Of a DNA stretch of 64,000 bases, positions 17,164 through 25,286 are shown piece by piece. Position numbers and translations under genes: made by a program. The stretch is from Polycyclovorans sp002706265 (GTDB lineage: Bacteria; Pseudomonadota; Gammaproteobacteria; Nevskiales; Nevskiaceae): contig CAXBBM010000003.1 in the NCBI GenBank assembly GCA_963973915.1, positions 1 to 64,000 of the forward strand. Direction: 5' to 3'. The notes under the pieces are model-generated. The model had not been told where the DNA came from. It saw only the letters and a list, made by a program, of their open reading frames with translations, and did not search any database. Positions within the stretch are counted from its first letter, which is position 1, and every line of letters starts with the position of its first letter.

Positions 17164-18393
17164 ATGACTTCGTCAGAACACTTCGACCCGCGCGATGCGG
17201 CGGTGATCCAGAACCCGTTCCCGGCGCTGGCGCGGCTGCGCGAGCACGAGCCTTTGCACTACAGCGAGGCGATGGCGGGCTGGGTCATCACGCGCTACGA
17301 GGACGTGCGCAATTCCATGCGCGATCCGCGTTACTCGGCCAACCGTCTGCGACCATTCTTTGCGCACATGGACCCGACGCGGCGCGAGCGCCTCGCGGCG
17401 CTGGAGAAGAACCTGTCGCTGTGGGCGGTCTTCAACGATCCGCCCGATCACGGCCGCGTGCGCAATCTGATGAACAAGGCCTTCACCACCTCGGCCCTGG
17501 CGCACATGGAAGGGCGCATCGCCGAGATGGTGGAATCACTGGTGGACGAACTCGCGGCGCAGGACGGCGAGGTCGATTTCATCCGCGCCTTCGCCTACCC
17601 GCTGCCGGCGATGGTCATCGCCGAGATCCTCGGCGTGCCCCGCGAAGACGTGGCGCACCTCAAGCGCTGGTCCGATGAACTGGCCTCGTTCGTGCTGACC
17701 TCGCGTCTGTCGCCCGATCGCTACGGCCGTGCCGACGCCGCGATCCGCGAGATGCACGACTATTTCGGGCAGATGGCCCAACGGCTGCGCCGGCATCCGG
17801 ACGGCGGCATCGTCGCGCGCATGGTCGCGGCCGAGGAGAAGGGTGATTTTCTCTCCGAGGACGAGCTGGTCGCCGCCTGCGTGCTGCTGCTGTTCGCCGG
17901 TCACGAAACCACGACGCAGTTGTTCGGCAACGGTCTGTATGCCTTGCTGCGCTGGCCGGAGCAGATGCAGCGCCTGCGCGACGGCCTGCACGACCGCGGG
18001 CAGGTCGAGAACGCGGTCGAGGAAATCCTGCGCTGGGATGGGCCGGGTCTGGCCGGGGTGCGCGTGCTCAACGAAGACGTGGACCTGCACGGACAACGCG
18101 TGCCGGCGGGCAGCCGCATCTTTCAGTTCGTGGCCGCGGCCAATCGCGACCCGGCCGTGTTCGCCGATCCCGACCGCTTCGACATTGCGCGTGATCCGAA
18201 TCCGCACCTGACCTTCGGCTATGGCATCCACTTCTGTCTGGGGGCGCCGCTGGCCAGGATGGAGGCGCGCATCGCCTGGCCGATCCTTCTGAACAAACTG
18301 CGTGACATCGAACTGGTGGAAACGCCGCAATTCAGCGACTCGATGATCGTGCGCGGCCTTGAGGGTTTGCGGGTGCGCTGCCGACCGGCCTGA
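17164..18393 (+). CDS. cytochrome P450
   Basis: A 409-residue soluble bacterial P450. The I-helix oxygen-activation motif AGHETT is at 245-250, the ExxR motif EILR at 287-290, and the haem loop FGYGIHFCLG at 351-360 with Cys358 as iron ligand. No membrane anchor is present. It would hydroxylate a substrate with electrons from a ferredoxin and reductase, neither of which is encoded in the window. It is the last gene of the operon from 13551. The CYP family number cannot be set by eye; side-chain or ring hydroxylation of a terpenoid or steroid is plausible. Confidence 0.92.
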   Translation: MTSSEHFDPRDAAVIQNPFPALARLREHEPLHYSEAMAGWVITRYEDVRNSMRDPRYSANRLRPFFAHMDPTRRERLAALEKNLSLWAVFNDPPDHGRVRNLMNKAFTTSALAHMEGRIAEMVESLVDELAAQDGEVDFIRAFAYPLPAMVIAEILGVPREDVAHLKRWSDELASFVLTSRLSPDRYGRADAAIREMHDYFGQMAQRLRRHPDGGIVARMVAAEEKGDFLSEDELVAACVLLLFAGHETTTQLFGNGLYALLRWPEQMQRLRDGLHDRGQVENAVEEILRWDGPGLAGVRVLNEDVDLHGQRVPAGSRIFQFVAAANRDPAVFADPDRFDIARDPNPHLTFGYGIHFCLGAPLARMEARIAWPILLNKLRDIELVETPQFSDSMIVRGLEGLRVRCRPA

Positions 18394-18460
18394 ACCGGGG
18401 CGCGGGTGGTGGCGCGCGCTTCACCGCATTGCAGGCGTGGGCCTTAGGCCGTTAAACTAT

Positions 18461-18474
18461 CGAACGCTTGTTAG
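18461..18474. promoter_or_regulatory. palindromic operator, copy 3
   Basis: CGAAC-GCTT-GTTAG, matching the operator family with one arm mismatch. It lies 55 bases before the preferred GTG start at 18529 and directly before an upstream ATG, which argues against that ATG as the start. Confidence 0.62.
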
Positions 18475-18528
18475 ATGAACAGAGCGGCAGTCCATGCCGC
18501 CGACCACGACCCGAGAGCCTTGACACCC

Positions 18529-19695
18529 GTGAACTTCCAGTCCGACGAACAGCACGACAGCATCCGTGAGGCCGTGCGCACCCTGTGTGCGCGTTTCGAT
18601 GCCCATTACTGGCTGGAAAAAGACAAGCACGGTGGTTTTCCGCTGGACTTCCACCGCGCCATGGCCGATGCCGGCTGGCTGGGCATCTGCACGCCCGAAG
18701 CCTATGGCGGCTCGGGGCTGGGCATCACCGAGGCCAGCATCCTGATGCAGACCATCGCCGAGTCCGGTGCGGGCCTGTCGGGGGCGTCGTCCATTCACAT
18801 GAACATCTTCGGCCTGCAGCCGGTGGTGGTGTACGGCACCGAAGAACAGAAACACCGGTTTCTGCCGCCGCTGGTGAAGGGCGAGCAGAAAGCCTGTTTC
18901 GGCGTGACCGAGCCCGATGCGGGCTTAGACACCACGCACCTGAAGACACGCGCCGAGCGGGTCAAGGGCGGTTACGTGCTGCACGGGCGCAAGGTGTGGA
19001 TCTCCACCGCACAGGTCGCGGACCGCATCCTGATTCTGACCCGCACCACGCCCATCGAGCAGTGCAAGAAGCCCACCCAGGGCATGACCCTGTTCTACGC
19101 GCCGCTGGATCGCCGCTACGTCGACATCCGCGAGATCGACAAGATGGGCCGCCACTGCGTGGACTCCAACGAGCTGGCCATCGACGGCCTGCCGGTGTCC
19201 GACGAAGACCGCGTGGGCGAGGAAGGGCGTGGCTTCGAATACATCCTGCATGGCCTCAACCCCGAGCGGGTGCTGATTGCCTCCGAGGCCGTGGGCCTGG
19301 GGCGCGCCGCGCTCAACCGCGCGGTGAACTACGCGAAGGAGCGTGAGGTGTTCGGGCGCGCCATCGGCAAAAACCAGTCCATTCAACACCCGCTGGCCGA
19401 AAGCTGGATTGAACTTGAAGCCGCCGAGCTGCTGGCGCGCCGTGCCGGCTGGAAGTACGACCAGGGCCTGCCCTGCGGGCCGGACGCCAATGCCGCCAAG
19501 TTTTACGCTGCCGAGGTGGGGTTCCGCGCCTGCACGCGCGCGGTCGCCACGCATGGCGGCATGGGCTATGCCAAGGAGTACCACGTCGAACGCTACCTGC
19601 GCGAGATGATGATTCCGCGCATCGCGCCCATCAGCCCGCAACTGATTCTGTGCCATATCGCCGAGAAAGTGCTCGGCCTTCCCAAAAGCTACTGA
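18529..19695 (+). CDS. acyl-CoA dehydrogenase, IVD-type active site
   Basis: A 388-residue FAD-dependent acyl-CoA dehydrogenase, introducing a 2,3 double bond. The base used by MCAD (Glu in YEGT) is replaced by Pro (RIAPISPQ), but a Glu is present in LNPER at the isovaleryl-CoA-dehydrogenase position, so it should be active. The frame is open from an ATG at 18475 that abuts the operator; the GTG at 18529 gives the usual N-terminus NFQSDEQ and is preferred. It opens a nine-gene plus-strand operon ending at 27670. The C-terminus GLPKSY is shared with the ACADs at 25287 and 52174. Confidence 0.88.
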   Translation: MNFQSDEQHDSIREAVRTLCARFDAHYWLEKDKHGGFPLDFHRAMADAGWLGICTPEAYGGSGLGITEASILMQTIAESGAGLSGASSIHMNIFGLQPVVVYGTEEQKHRFLPPLVKGEQKACFGVTEPDAGLDTTHLKTRAERVKGGYVLHGRKVWISTAQVADRILILTRTTPIEQCKKPTQGMTLFYAPLDRRYVDIREIDKMGRHCVDSNELAIDGLPVSDEDRVGEEGRGFEYILHGLNPERVLIASEAVGLGRAALNRAVNYAKEREVFGRAIGKNQSIQHPLAESWIELEAAELLARRAGWKYDQGLPCGPDANAAKFYAAEVGFRACTRAVATHGGMGYAKEYHVERYLREMMIPRIAPISPQLILCHIAEKVLGLPKSY

Positions 19696-19708
19696 GGGAT
19701 TCAAAACG

Positions 19709-20872
19709 ATGAGTGCCCAACCCACGCCTGACGCGATTGCGCAGGCTGAACGCGACGACCAGGTTCGCTTGCTTCAGGACAGCGTCACCGCCTTCGCGGC
19801 AGGCCGACTGCCGCTGTCGCGCGCGCGCAAGCTGCGCAAGGCGCAGCCGGAATTCGACCCGGCCATGTTTGAAGAACTGGCAGGGCAGGGCTGGACCGGC
19901 CTGCTGCTGCCCGAGGAATTTGGCGGTTTTGGCCTGGGCTTTGCCGAAGCGCGCGTGGTGATCGAGGGACTTGCCGCGCAGCTCGCGCCCGAACCCATGG
20001 TGCCGGTTGCCGTGCTGGCGGCCGGGGCGCTGCGGCGGTGCGCCCAGTCGGTGCAGCGCGACGAACTGCTCACCGCCGTTGCGGCCGGCACCGCGGTGCC
20101 GGGCCTGGTCTGGCAGGACGTGGCCGGCAGCCTGGAGCTTGATTCACCGCCGTTCACCGCGGCACCCGCAGGCGACGGCTGGACGCTGGACGGCGAGGCG
20201 CGTTTCGTGCGCCCGGGCAGCGGTGCCACCGAGTACCTGTTGCTGGCCTCCACGCCGAAAGGGGTCGCGCTGTTCGCCGTGGCGCCCGGCAGCAGCGGGC
20301 TTGAGGTGCAACACGAGGTCCAGGCCGACGGCACGGCGCTGGCACGCCTCAAGGCCACCCAGCTGTCGGTGAATGCAGGCGCTGCGCTCACCCTGGACCG
20401 CGCCGACCTGGCCGCCACGCTCGATGAGGCGCTGGTGATGAACGCGGTCGAGTTGTTCGCGCTGATCGTGCGCATGCGCGCGATGACGCTCGACTACCTG
20501 AAAACCCGCATGCAGTTCGGCAAAGCCATCGGCAGCTTCCAGTCGCTGCAGCATCGTTCTGCCGACATGCTGATGCAGGAAGAATTGACCCGTGCCGTGG
20601 TCGGCCAGGCGGTCGCCGCGCTCGATGCAGATGTGAGCCAGCACCGGCGCACCAGCATGGCCAGCCGCGCCAAGGCGCGTGCTGCCGAGGTGGCGATGTC
20701 CACCGCGCGCGAGGCGATTCAGATGCACGGCGGCATTGCCGTGACCGACGAATACGACCTCAGCCTCTACGTCAACCGGGTGCTGTCGCTGGCGCCCTGG
20801 CTGGGCAACGCCCAGGCACACCGCCGGCGCTATGTGCGCCTGAATCCTCCCGTGGCCGGAAGCGAGGGCTGA
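19709..20872 (+). CDS. acyl-CoA dehydrogenase-like subunit, probably non-catalytic
   Basis: A 387-residue ACAD-fold protein, strongly diverged. The fold is shown by the N-terminal helical part (LLLPEEFGGFGLG), the MQFGKAIGSFQSLQH segment and HGGIAVTDEY. Both positions that can hold the catalytic Glu are altered: Ala at the IVD-type position, and no YEG or equivalent near the C-terminus. Actinobacterial steroid ACADs work as alpha2beta2 enzymes with one such degenerate chain. The gene directly follows one ACAD and ends 5 bases before another (20878), its likely partner. The pairing is inferred. Confidence 0.82.
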   Translation: MSAQPTPDAIAQAERDDQVRLLQDSVTAFAAGRLPLSRARKLRKAQPEFDPAMFEELAGQGWTGLLLPEEFGGFGLGFAEARVVIEGLAAQLAPEPMVPVAVLAAGALRRCAQSVQRDELLTAVAAGTAVPGLVWQDVAGSLELDSPPFTAAPAGDGWTLDGEARFVRPGSGATEYLLLASTPKGVALFAVAPGSSGLEVQHEVQADGTALARLKATQLSVNAGAALTLDRADLAATLDEALVMNAVELFALIVRMRAMTLDYLKTRMQFGKAIGSFQSLQHRSADMLMQEELTRAVVGQAVAALDADVSQHRRTSMASRAKARAAEVAMSTAREAIQMHGGIAVTDEYDLSLYVNRVLSLAPWLGNAQAHRRRYVRLNPPVAGSEG

Positions 20873-20877
20873 ACACC

Positions 20878-22032
20878 ATGCAAAAGACCGACTGGAACAC
20901 CCTGACCGACGACGATTTCCGCAGCCAGGTGCGCGCGTTCTTCCACGCCAACTACCCGGAACACCTGCGCTACCCCAAGACCCGACTGCGCTGGGCGCAG
21001 GTAAAGGACTGGTACCTGACCCTGTCGAAGCAGGGCTGGCTGGCCCCGGCGTGGCCGCAGCAGTACGGCGGGATGGGGCTGACGCCGTCAAAGCTGGTCA
21101 TCTTCATGGAGGAGCTTGAGCTGCACGGCATCGGCCGCGCCCCGGACATGGGCATCGTCATGGTCGGGCCGCTGCTGATCCAGCACGGCACCGAGGAACA
21201 GAAGGCCTACTACCTGCCGAAGATTCTCTCCGGCGAGCATGTCTGGTGCCAGGGCTACTCCGAGCCGAACGCCGGCTCCGACCTCGCCAGCCTGCGCACC
21301 GAGGCGGTGCTGGACGGCGATCATTTCATCGTCAACGGCCAGAAGACCTGGACCTCGCTGGCCCAGGACGCCACGCACATCTTCATGCTGGTGCGCACCG
21401 ACAAGCAGGCCAAGAAGCAGGAAGGCATCAGCTTCCTGCTGGCCGAAACCAGCACGCCGGGAATCGAGCTGCGGCCGATCCGTAACCTTGCCGGCCACGA
21501 GGAATTCTGCGAGACCTTCCTGCGTGACGTGCGCGTGCCCAAGGAAAACATCGTGGGCGAAATGAATCGTGGCTGGACCATCGCCAAGGCGCTGCTCAGT
21601 TTCGAGCGCATCGGCATCGGCGGCCCCAAGCAGAGCCAGTACGCCATGGCGCGACTCGAAGAACTGGCGCTGCAACTGGGCCTGACCGAAGACCAGGGCT
21701 TCATGGACACCTACGCGCGCTACAAGCTCGACGTGCTGGACCATGCGGCGCTCTACGAGCGCTTCGTCGATCAGGTGCGTCGCGGTGAAACGCTGGGGTC
21801 CGACGTTTCCATGCTCAAGATCATGGGGACCGAGAACTACCAGAAAATCTCCCAGCTGCTGGTCGAGACGGCGGGCAGCGCCGGGGGGCTGGTGGGTGAT
21901 GTGGACATGGCCGGCGATTCCTTCGACTGGTTGACCAGCTACTACAACGCGCGACCGGCCACGATCTACGGCGGGTCCAACGAGATCCAGCGCAACATCC
22001 TGTCCTCGCAGGTGCTCGGCCTGAAGTCCTGA
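20878..22032 (+). CDS. acyl-CoA dehydrogenase, catalytic subunit type
   Basis: A 384-residue ACAD. It has the flavin-binding loop GYSEPNAGSDLAS, the QKTWTS strand, and a Glu in SFERIG at the IVD-type base position. At the MCAD base position it reads IYGGSNEIQR, i.e. Gly instead of Glu, exactly as in catalytic chains of heteromeric steroid/branched-chain ACADs. It lies 5 bases after the degenerate subunit at 19709, supporting an alpha/beta enzyme. The paralogous gene at the right edge of the window (63137) has the same features beside its own degenerate partner. Confidence 0.88.
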   Translation: MQKTDWNTLTDDDFRSQVRAFFHANYPEHLRYPKTRLRWAQVKDWYLTLSKQGWLAPAWPQQYGGMGLTPSKLVIFMEELELHGIGRAPDMGIVMVGPLLIQHGTEEQKAYYLPKILSGEHVWCQGYSEPNAGSDLASLRTEAVLDGDHFIVNGQKTWTSLAQDATHIFMLVRTDKQAKKQEGISFLLAETSTPGIELRPIRNLAGHEEFCETFLRDVRVPKENIVGEMNRGWTIAKALLSFERIGIGGPKQSQYAMARLEELALQLGLTEDQGFMDTYARYKLDVLDHAALYERFVDQVRRGETLGSDVSMLKIMGTENYQKISQLLVETAGSAGGLVGDVDMAGDSFDWLTSYYNARPATIYGGSNEIQRNILSSQVLGLKS

Positions 22033-22066
22033 GCGCGACACCCACAAATCTTAAGGAGAGCAAGAC

Positions 22067-22981
22067 ATGAGCAAAATGATGGAAGGCAAGGTGGTCGTGG
22101 TCACGGGCGCGGGTCGCGGCATTGGCCGGGACATGGCGCTGCTGATGGCGGCCGAGGGCGCCGCCGTGGTGGTCAATGACTTGGGCGTGTCGGTGGACGG
22201 CAGCGTCTCCACTGAAACACCGGCCGCCGAAGTGGTGCGCGAGATCGAGAGCCGGGGCGGCCGCGCCGTGGCCAACGGCGAAAGCGTGTCCGACTGGACC
22301 GCCGCCGGCCGCATCGTGCAGTGCGCGATGGACACCTTTGGCCGCATCGACGCGGTGGTCAACAACGCCGGCATCCTGCGCGACCGCTTCTTCTTCAACA
22401 TGAGCCTGGAAGAATGGCGTGCGGTGATCGACGTGCACCTCAACGGCACCTTCTACGTGTCGCGCGCCGCGGCGCCGCACTTCAAGGCGCAGAACTCGGG
22501 CGCCTACGTGCACATGACCTCCACCTCGGGGCTGATCGGCAACTACGGCCAGGCCAATTACGGTGCGGCCAAGCTGGGCATCGCCTCGCTGTCCAAGCAG
22601 ATCGCGATGGACATGAAGCGCTACAACGTGCGCTCCAACTGCATCTCGCCGTTCGCCTGGAGCCGCATGATCGGCTCGATTCCCACCGAGACGCCGCAGC
22701 AGCAGGCACGCGTGGAAAAGCTCAAGAAAATGGAAGCCGGCAAGATCGCGCCGGTGGCGGTGTATCTGGCCAGCGACGCGGCCCATGAAGTGTCCGGGCA
22801 GATCTTCGCCGTGCGCGCCAACGAAATCTTCCTGATGAGCCAGCCGCGTCCCATCCGCGGCGTGCATCGCAGCGAGGGCTGGACGCCGCAGACCGTTGCC
22901 GAACACGCCATGCCCGCGCTCAAGGCTGACTTCTTCGCCCTGGAAACCAGCGGCGAAGTGTTCTCCTGGGACCCGGTCTGA
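22067..22981 (+). CDS. SDR, (3R)-hydroxyacyl-CoA dehydrogenase (MFE-2 type)
   Basis: A 304-residue SDR with TGAGRGIG (13-20), NNAG (99-102) and Tyr165-x3-Lys169. VVVNDLGVSVDGS and the following long insert match the dehydrogenase domain of peroxisomal MFE-2/HSD17B4. The next gene, 3 bases later, is a hydratase-2 MaoC protein, so the two recreate the MFE-2 pair as separate polypeptides using (3R)-hydroxyacyl-CoA. The ATG has AAGGAG upstream. Confidence 0.88.
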   Translation: MSKMMEGKVVVVTGAGRGIGRDMALLMAAEGAAVVVNDLGVSVDGSVSTETPAAEVVREIESRGGRAVANGESVSDWTAAGRIVQCAMDTFGRIDAVVNNAGILRDRFFFNMSLEEWRAVIDVHLNGTFYVSRAAAPHFKAQNSGAYVHMTSTSGLIGNYGQANYGAAKLGIASLSKQIAMDMKRYNVRSNCISPFAWSRMIGSIPTETPQQQARVEKLKKMEAGKIAPVAVYLASDAAHEVSGQIFAVRANEIFLMSQPRPIRGVHRSEGWTPQTVAEHAMPALKADFFALETSGEVFSWDPV

Positions 22982-22984
22982 GCC

Positions 22985-23842
22985 ATGGCGGTCGACTACC
23001 AGCACCTGCTCCACTATCCGATTCCGGAGGTCCGGCAGAAGTACACGCGCAAGGACACCATGCTCTATGCGCTGGGCATCGGGCTGGGCGCCGACCCGAT
23101 GGACGAGCAGCAACTGCGCTACGTCTACGAAGACGGCCTGCAGGTGCTGCCGACCTATCCGGTGGTGCTCGGGCATCCCGGTTTCTGGTGGAAGAAGCCG
23201 GATACCGGCGTTGACTGGGTGCGCATCGTCCATGGCGAGCAGGGCCTGATCATTCACAAGCTGCCGCCGCCGGAAGGCGAACTGATCGGCCGCACGCGGG
23301 TGACCGGCATCGTCGACAAGGGCGCCGGCAAGGGCATCCTCGTCTACTCCGAACGCACCCTGACCGACGCCGCCACCGGCGAGCTGTTGGCGACGCTGCC
23401 CAACACCACGTTCTGCCGTGGCGATGGCGGCATCGGCGCGCCGACCGGCCCGACGCCGCCGGTACACGAGCTGCCGACGCGCGAGCCGGATGTGTCGATC
23501 ACGCTCGACACCCTGCCGCAGGCGGCGCTGATCTATCGGCTGTCGGGCGATGACAACCCGCTGCACGCCGACCCCAAGGTGGCACGCGCGGCGAAGTTTG
23601 ATCGTCCCATCCTGCACGGGCTGTGCACCTTCGGGGTGGCGGGCCATGCACTGGTCAAGGCGCTGGACTACAACGCCAGCCGCATCGCCTCGATGCATGC
23701 GCGCTTCACCGCGCCGGTCTATCCGGGCGAGTCGCTGACCACCGACATCTGGCGCGACGGCACGTTGTGGTCGTTCCGCACCCGGGTGGCGGCACGCGAC
23801 CTGGTGGTGCTGGGCAACGGCCGCCTGCAGCTGCATTCCTGA
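22985..23842 (+). CDS. MaoC-family (R)-specific enoyl-CoA hydratase (hydratase 2)
   Basis: A 285-residue double-hotdog hydratase. The full hydratase-2 motif YRLSGDDNPLH is at 184-194, with catalytic Asp189 and His194, followed by HGLCTFG. Its length and two-domain form (degenerate N-half, catalytic C-half) match the hydratase 2 domain of peroxisomal MFE-2. It would convert (2E)-enoyl-CoA to (3R)-hydroxyacyl-CoA, the substrate of the SDR encoded just upstream. It starts 3 bases after that gene's stop. Confidence 0.9.
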   Translation: MAVDYQHLLHYPIPEVRQKYTRKDTMLYALGIGLGADPMDEQQLRYVYEDGLQVLPTYPVVLGHPGFWWKKPDTGVDWVRIVHGEQGLIIHKLPPPEGELIGRTRVTGIVDKGAGKGILVYSERTLTDAATGELLATLPNTTFCRGDGGIGAPTGPTPPVHELPTREPDVSITLDTLPQAALIYRLSGDDNPLHADPKVARAAKFDRPILHGLCTFGVAGHALVKALDYNASRIASMHARFTAPVYPGESLTTDIWRDGTLWSFRTRVAARDLVVLGNGRLQLHS

Positions 23843-23869
23843 ACCCTGTCACCCATCCGAGAGTTTGCC

Positions 23870-24301
23870 GTGTCCGATCAACCCGAAGTCGCCCCGCAGA
23901 TTGCCGAACTGATCAAGATGTTTCCGCAGATTGGCTTCCAGAAAGTGCTGGGCATCGAGGTCGTGGAGACCGTGCCCGACCGCGCCGTGGTGCGCCTGCC
24001 GCATCGCATGGACCTGTGCGGCGGCGGCAATGCCCTGCATGGCGGCGTGATCTCCAGCATGCTCGACCTGACCGGCGCGCTGGCGGCCTGGTCCGGCCAC
24101 GACATCGCCCGCGGCATGAAAGCCTCAACCGTCACGCTCACCGTGAACTTTGTCGGCGCCGCGATGGGCACCGCCATCCTCGCCACCGGCGAAGTCCGCC
24201 GCCGCGGCAAGGAGCTGATCTTCTGCGACGTGAAAATCGTCGAAGACAGCGATGCGCGTCGCCTGGTGGCCACCGGCTCGATGATCTACCGCATCGTCTG
24301 A
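23870..24301 (+). CDS. PaaI-family hotdog thioesterase
   Basis: A 143-residue single-hotdog thioesterase. The PaaI/4HBT-II core NALHGGVISSMLDLTGALA carries the catalytic Asp in the helix, and the HGG turn is at the oxyanion position. It would hydrolyse stalled or surplus acyl-CoA to free acid and CoA. The start is GTG, with GAGAG upstream. It lies within the operon, 27 bases after the hydratase gene. Two other thioesterases (28941, 34058) occur in the window. Confidence 0.85.
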   Translation: MSDQPEVAPQIAELIKMFPQIGFQKVLGIEVVETVPDRAVVRLPHRMDLCGGGNALHGGVISSMLDLTGALAAWSGHDIARGMKASTVTLTVNFVGAAMGTAILATGEVRRRGKELIFCDVKIVEDSDARRLVATGSMIYRIV

Positions 24302-24350
24302 AGTTGTTTCCCTAAACCCATATTCATCCACACGAAACATTGAGATTGCC

Positions 24351-25151
24351 ATGACCTACGAAGACTTCCAGTTCCTCAGCTTCGAACACCGCCCCAACGG
24401 CGTGCTCGTCATCACCATCAACCGCCCCGAAGTCATGAACGCGACCAATGCGCGCCTGCACTGGGAATTGACCAAGATCTGGCAGGTGGTGCACGACGAC
24501 GCCAAGACCAAGGTGGCGGTCATCACCGGCTCCGGCGACCGCGCCTTCTCGGCGGGTGGCGATCTGGAATGGATCAGCAACATGGTCGGCAATCCCAAGG
24601 AAATCTCCGTGGTGATGCAGGAAGCCGCCGATGTCGTCTACAGCATCATGAATTGCGAGAAGGTCGTCATCTCGGCGATCAACGGCGTCGCCGTGGGCGC
24701 CGGTCTTGCCGTCGCCATGTTGGCCGACATCAGCATCATGGCCGAAGAAGCCAAGATCACCGATGGCCACGTCAAGCTCGGCGTCGGTGCCGGCGACCAC
24801 GCCGCCATCATCTGGCCGCTGCTCTGCGGCATGGCCAAGGCCAAGTACTACCTGCTCACCGCTGAATTCATCGACGGCAAGGAAGCTGAGCGCATCGGCT
24901 TGGTCAGCGCCTGCGTGCCGCGCGCGCAGCTCATGGACAAGGCCCTGTCGGTCGCCGACAAGCTGGCCGCCGGCAGCCAGGGCGCGATCCGCCTGACCAA
25001 GCGCTCGCTCAATGGCTGGATGAACATGGCCCGCCCGATCTTTGAAAGCTCGCTGGCCATGGAGATGCTCTGCTTCCTCGGCGAGGATGCCCCCGAAGGG
25101 GTCAAGGCCGTGCGCGAGAAGCGCGCCCCGAAATTCCCCTCCGCGCAGTAA
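24351..25151 (+). CDS. crotonase-family protein lacking both hydratase glutamates
   Basis: A 266-residue crotonase-fold protein. The oxyanion segment AFSAGGD is intact. The two hydratase Glu positions are replaced: GAGLAVA has Ala and ITDGHV has His. An Asp occurs in GVGAGDHAAIIWP. So it is unlikely to be an ordinary hydratase; isomerase, hydrolase or another CoA reaction is more likely. It is located in the operon between a thioesterase and an ACAD. Two inverted repeats follow at 25156-25240. Confidence 0.82.
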   Translation: MTYEDFQFLSFEHRPNGVLVITINRPEVMNATNARLHWELTKIWQVVHDDAKTKVAVITGSGDRAFSAGGDLEWISNMVGNPKEISVVMQEAADVVYSIMNCEKVVISAINGVAVGAGLAVAMLADISIMAEEAKITDGHVKLGVGAGDHAAIIWPLLCGMAKAKYYLLTAEFIDGKEAERIGLVSACVPRAQLMDKALSVADKLAAGSQGAIRLTKRSLNGWMNMARPIFESSLAMEMLCFLGEDAPEGVKAVREKRAPKFPSAQ

Positions 25152-25155
25152 GACG

Positions 25156-25240
25156 TTGCGGCCGACCGCGCGCGCAAGGTCGCGGGCGGCCGCAAATCCA
25201 ACAATTTCTGAACCCGATTGCGCACCGCGGTCGGGTTCAG
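25156..25240. repeat. two consecutive inverted repeats in an operon gap
   Basis: TTGCGGCCG...CGGCCGCAA (25156-25164/25187-25195) and CTGAACCCGA...TCGGGTTCAG (25208-25217/25231-25240) form two perfect hairpins in the 135-base gap between the crotonase and the ACAD at 25287. No T-run follows. They may act as partial terminator or mRNA-stabilising structures and separate two expression blocks. Confidence 0.5.
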
Positions 25241-25286
25241 GCGGCGGGTCGCGCCGGACTCTATTTTTTCTTAAGGAAGATCGAAC

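Noticed and set aside
18475..18528. Upstream ATG start for the ACAD at 18529
   Set aside because: It abuts the operator and adds an N-terminus unlike other ACADs; the GTG start gives the normal one.
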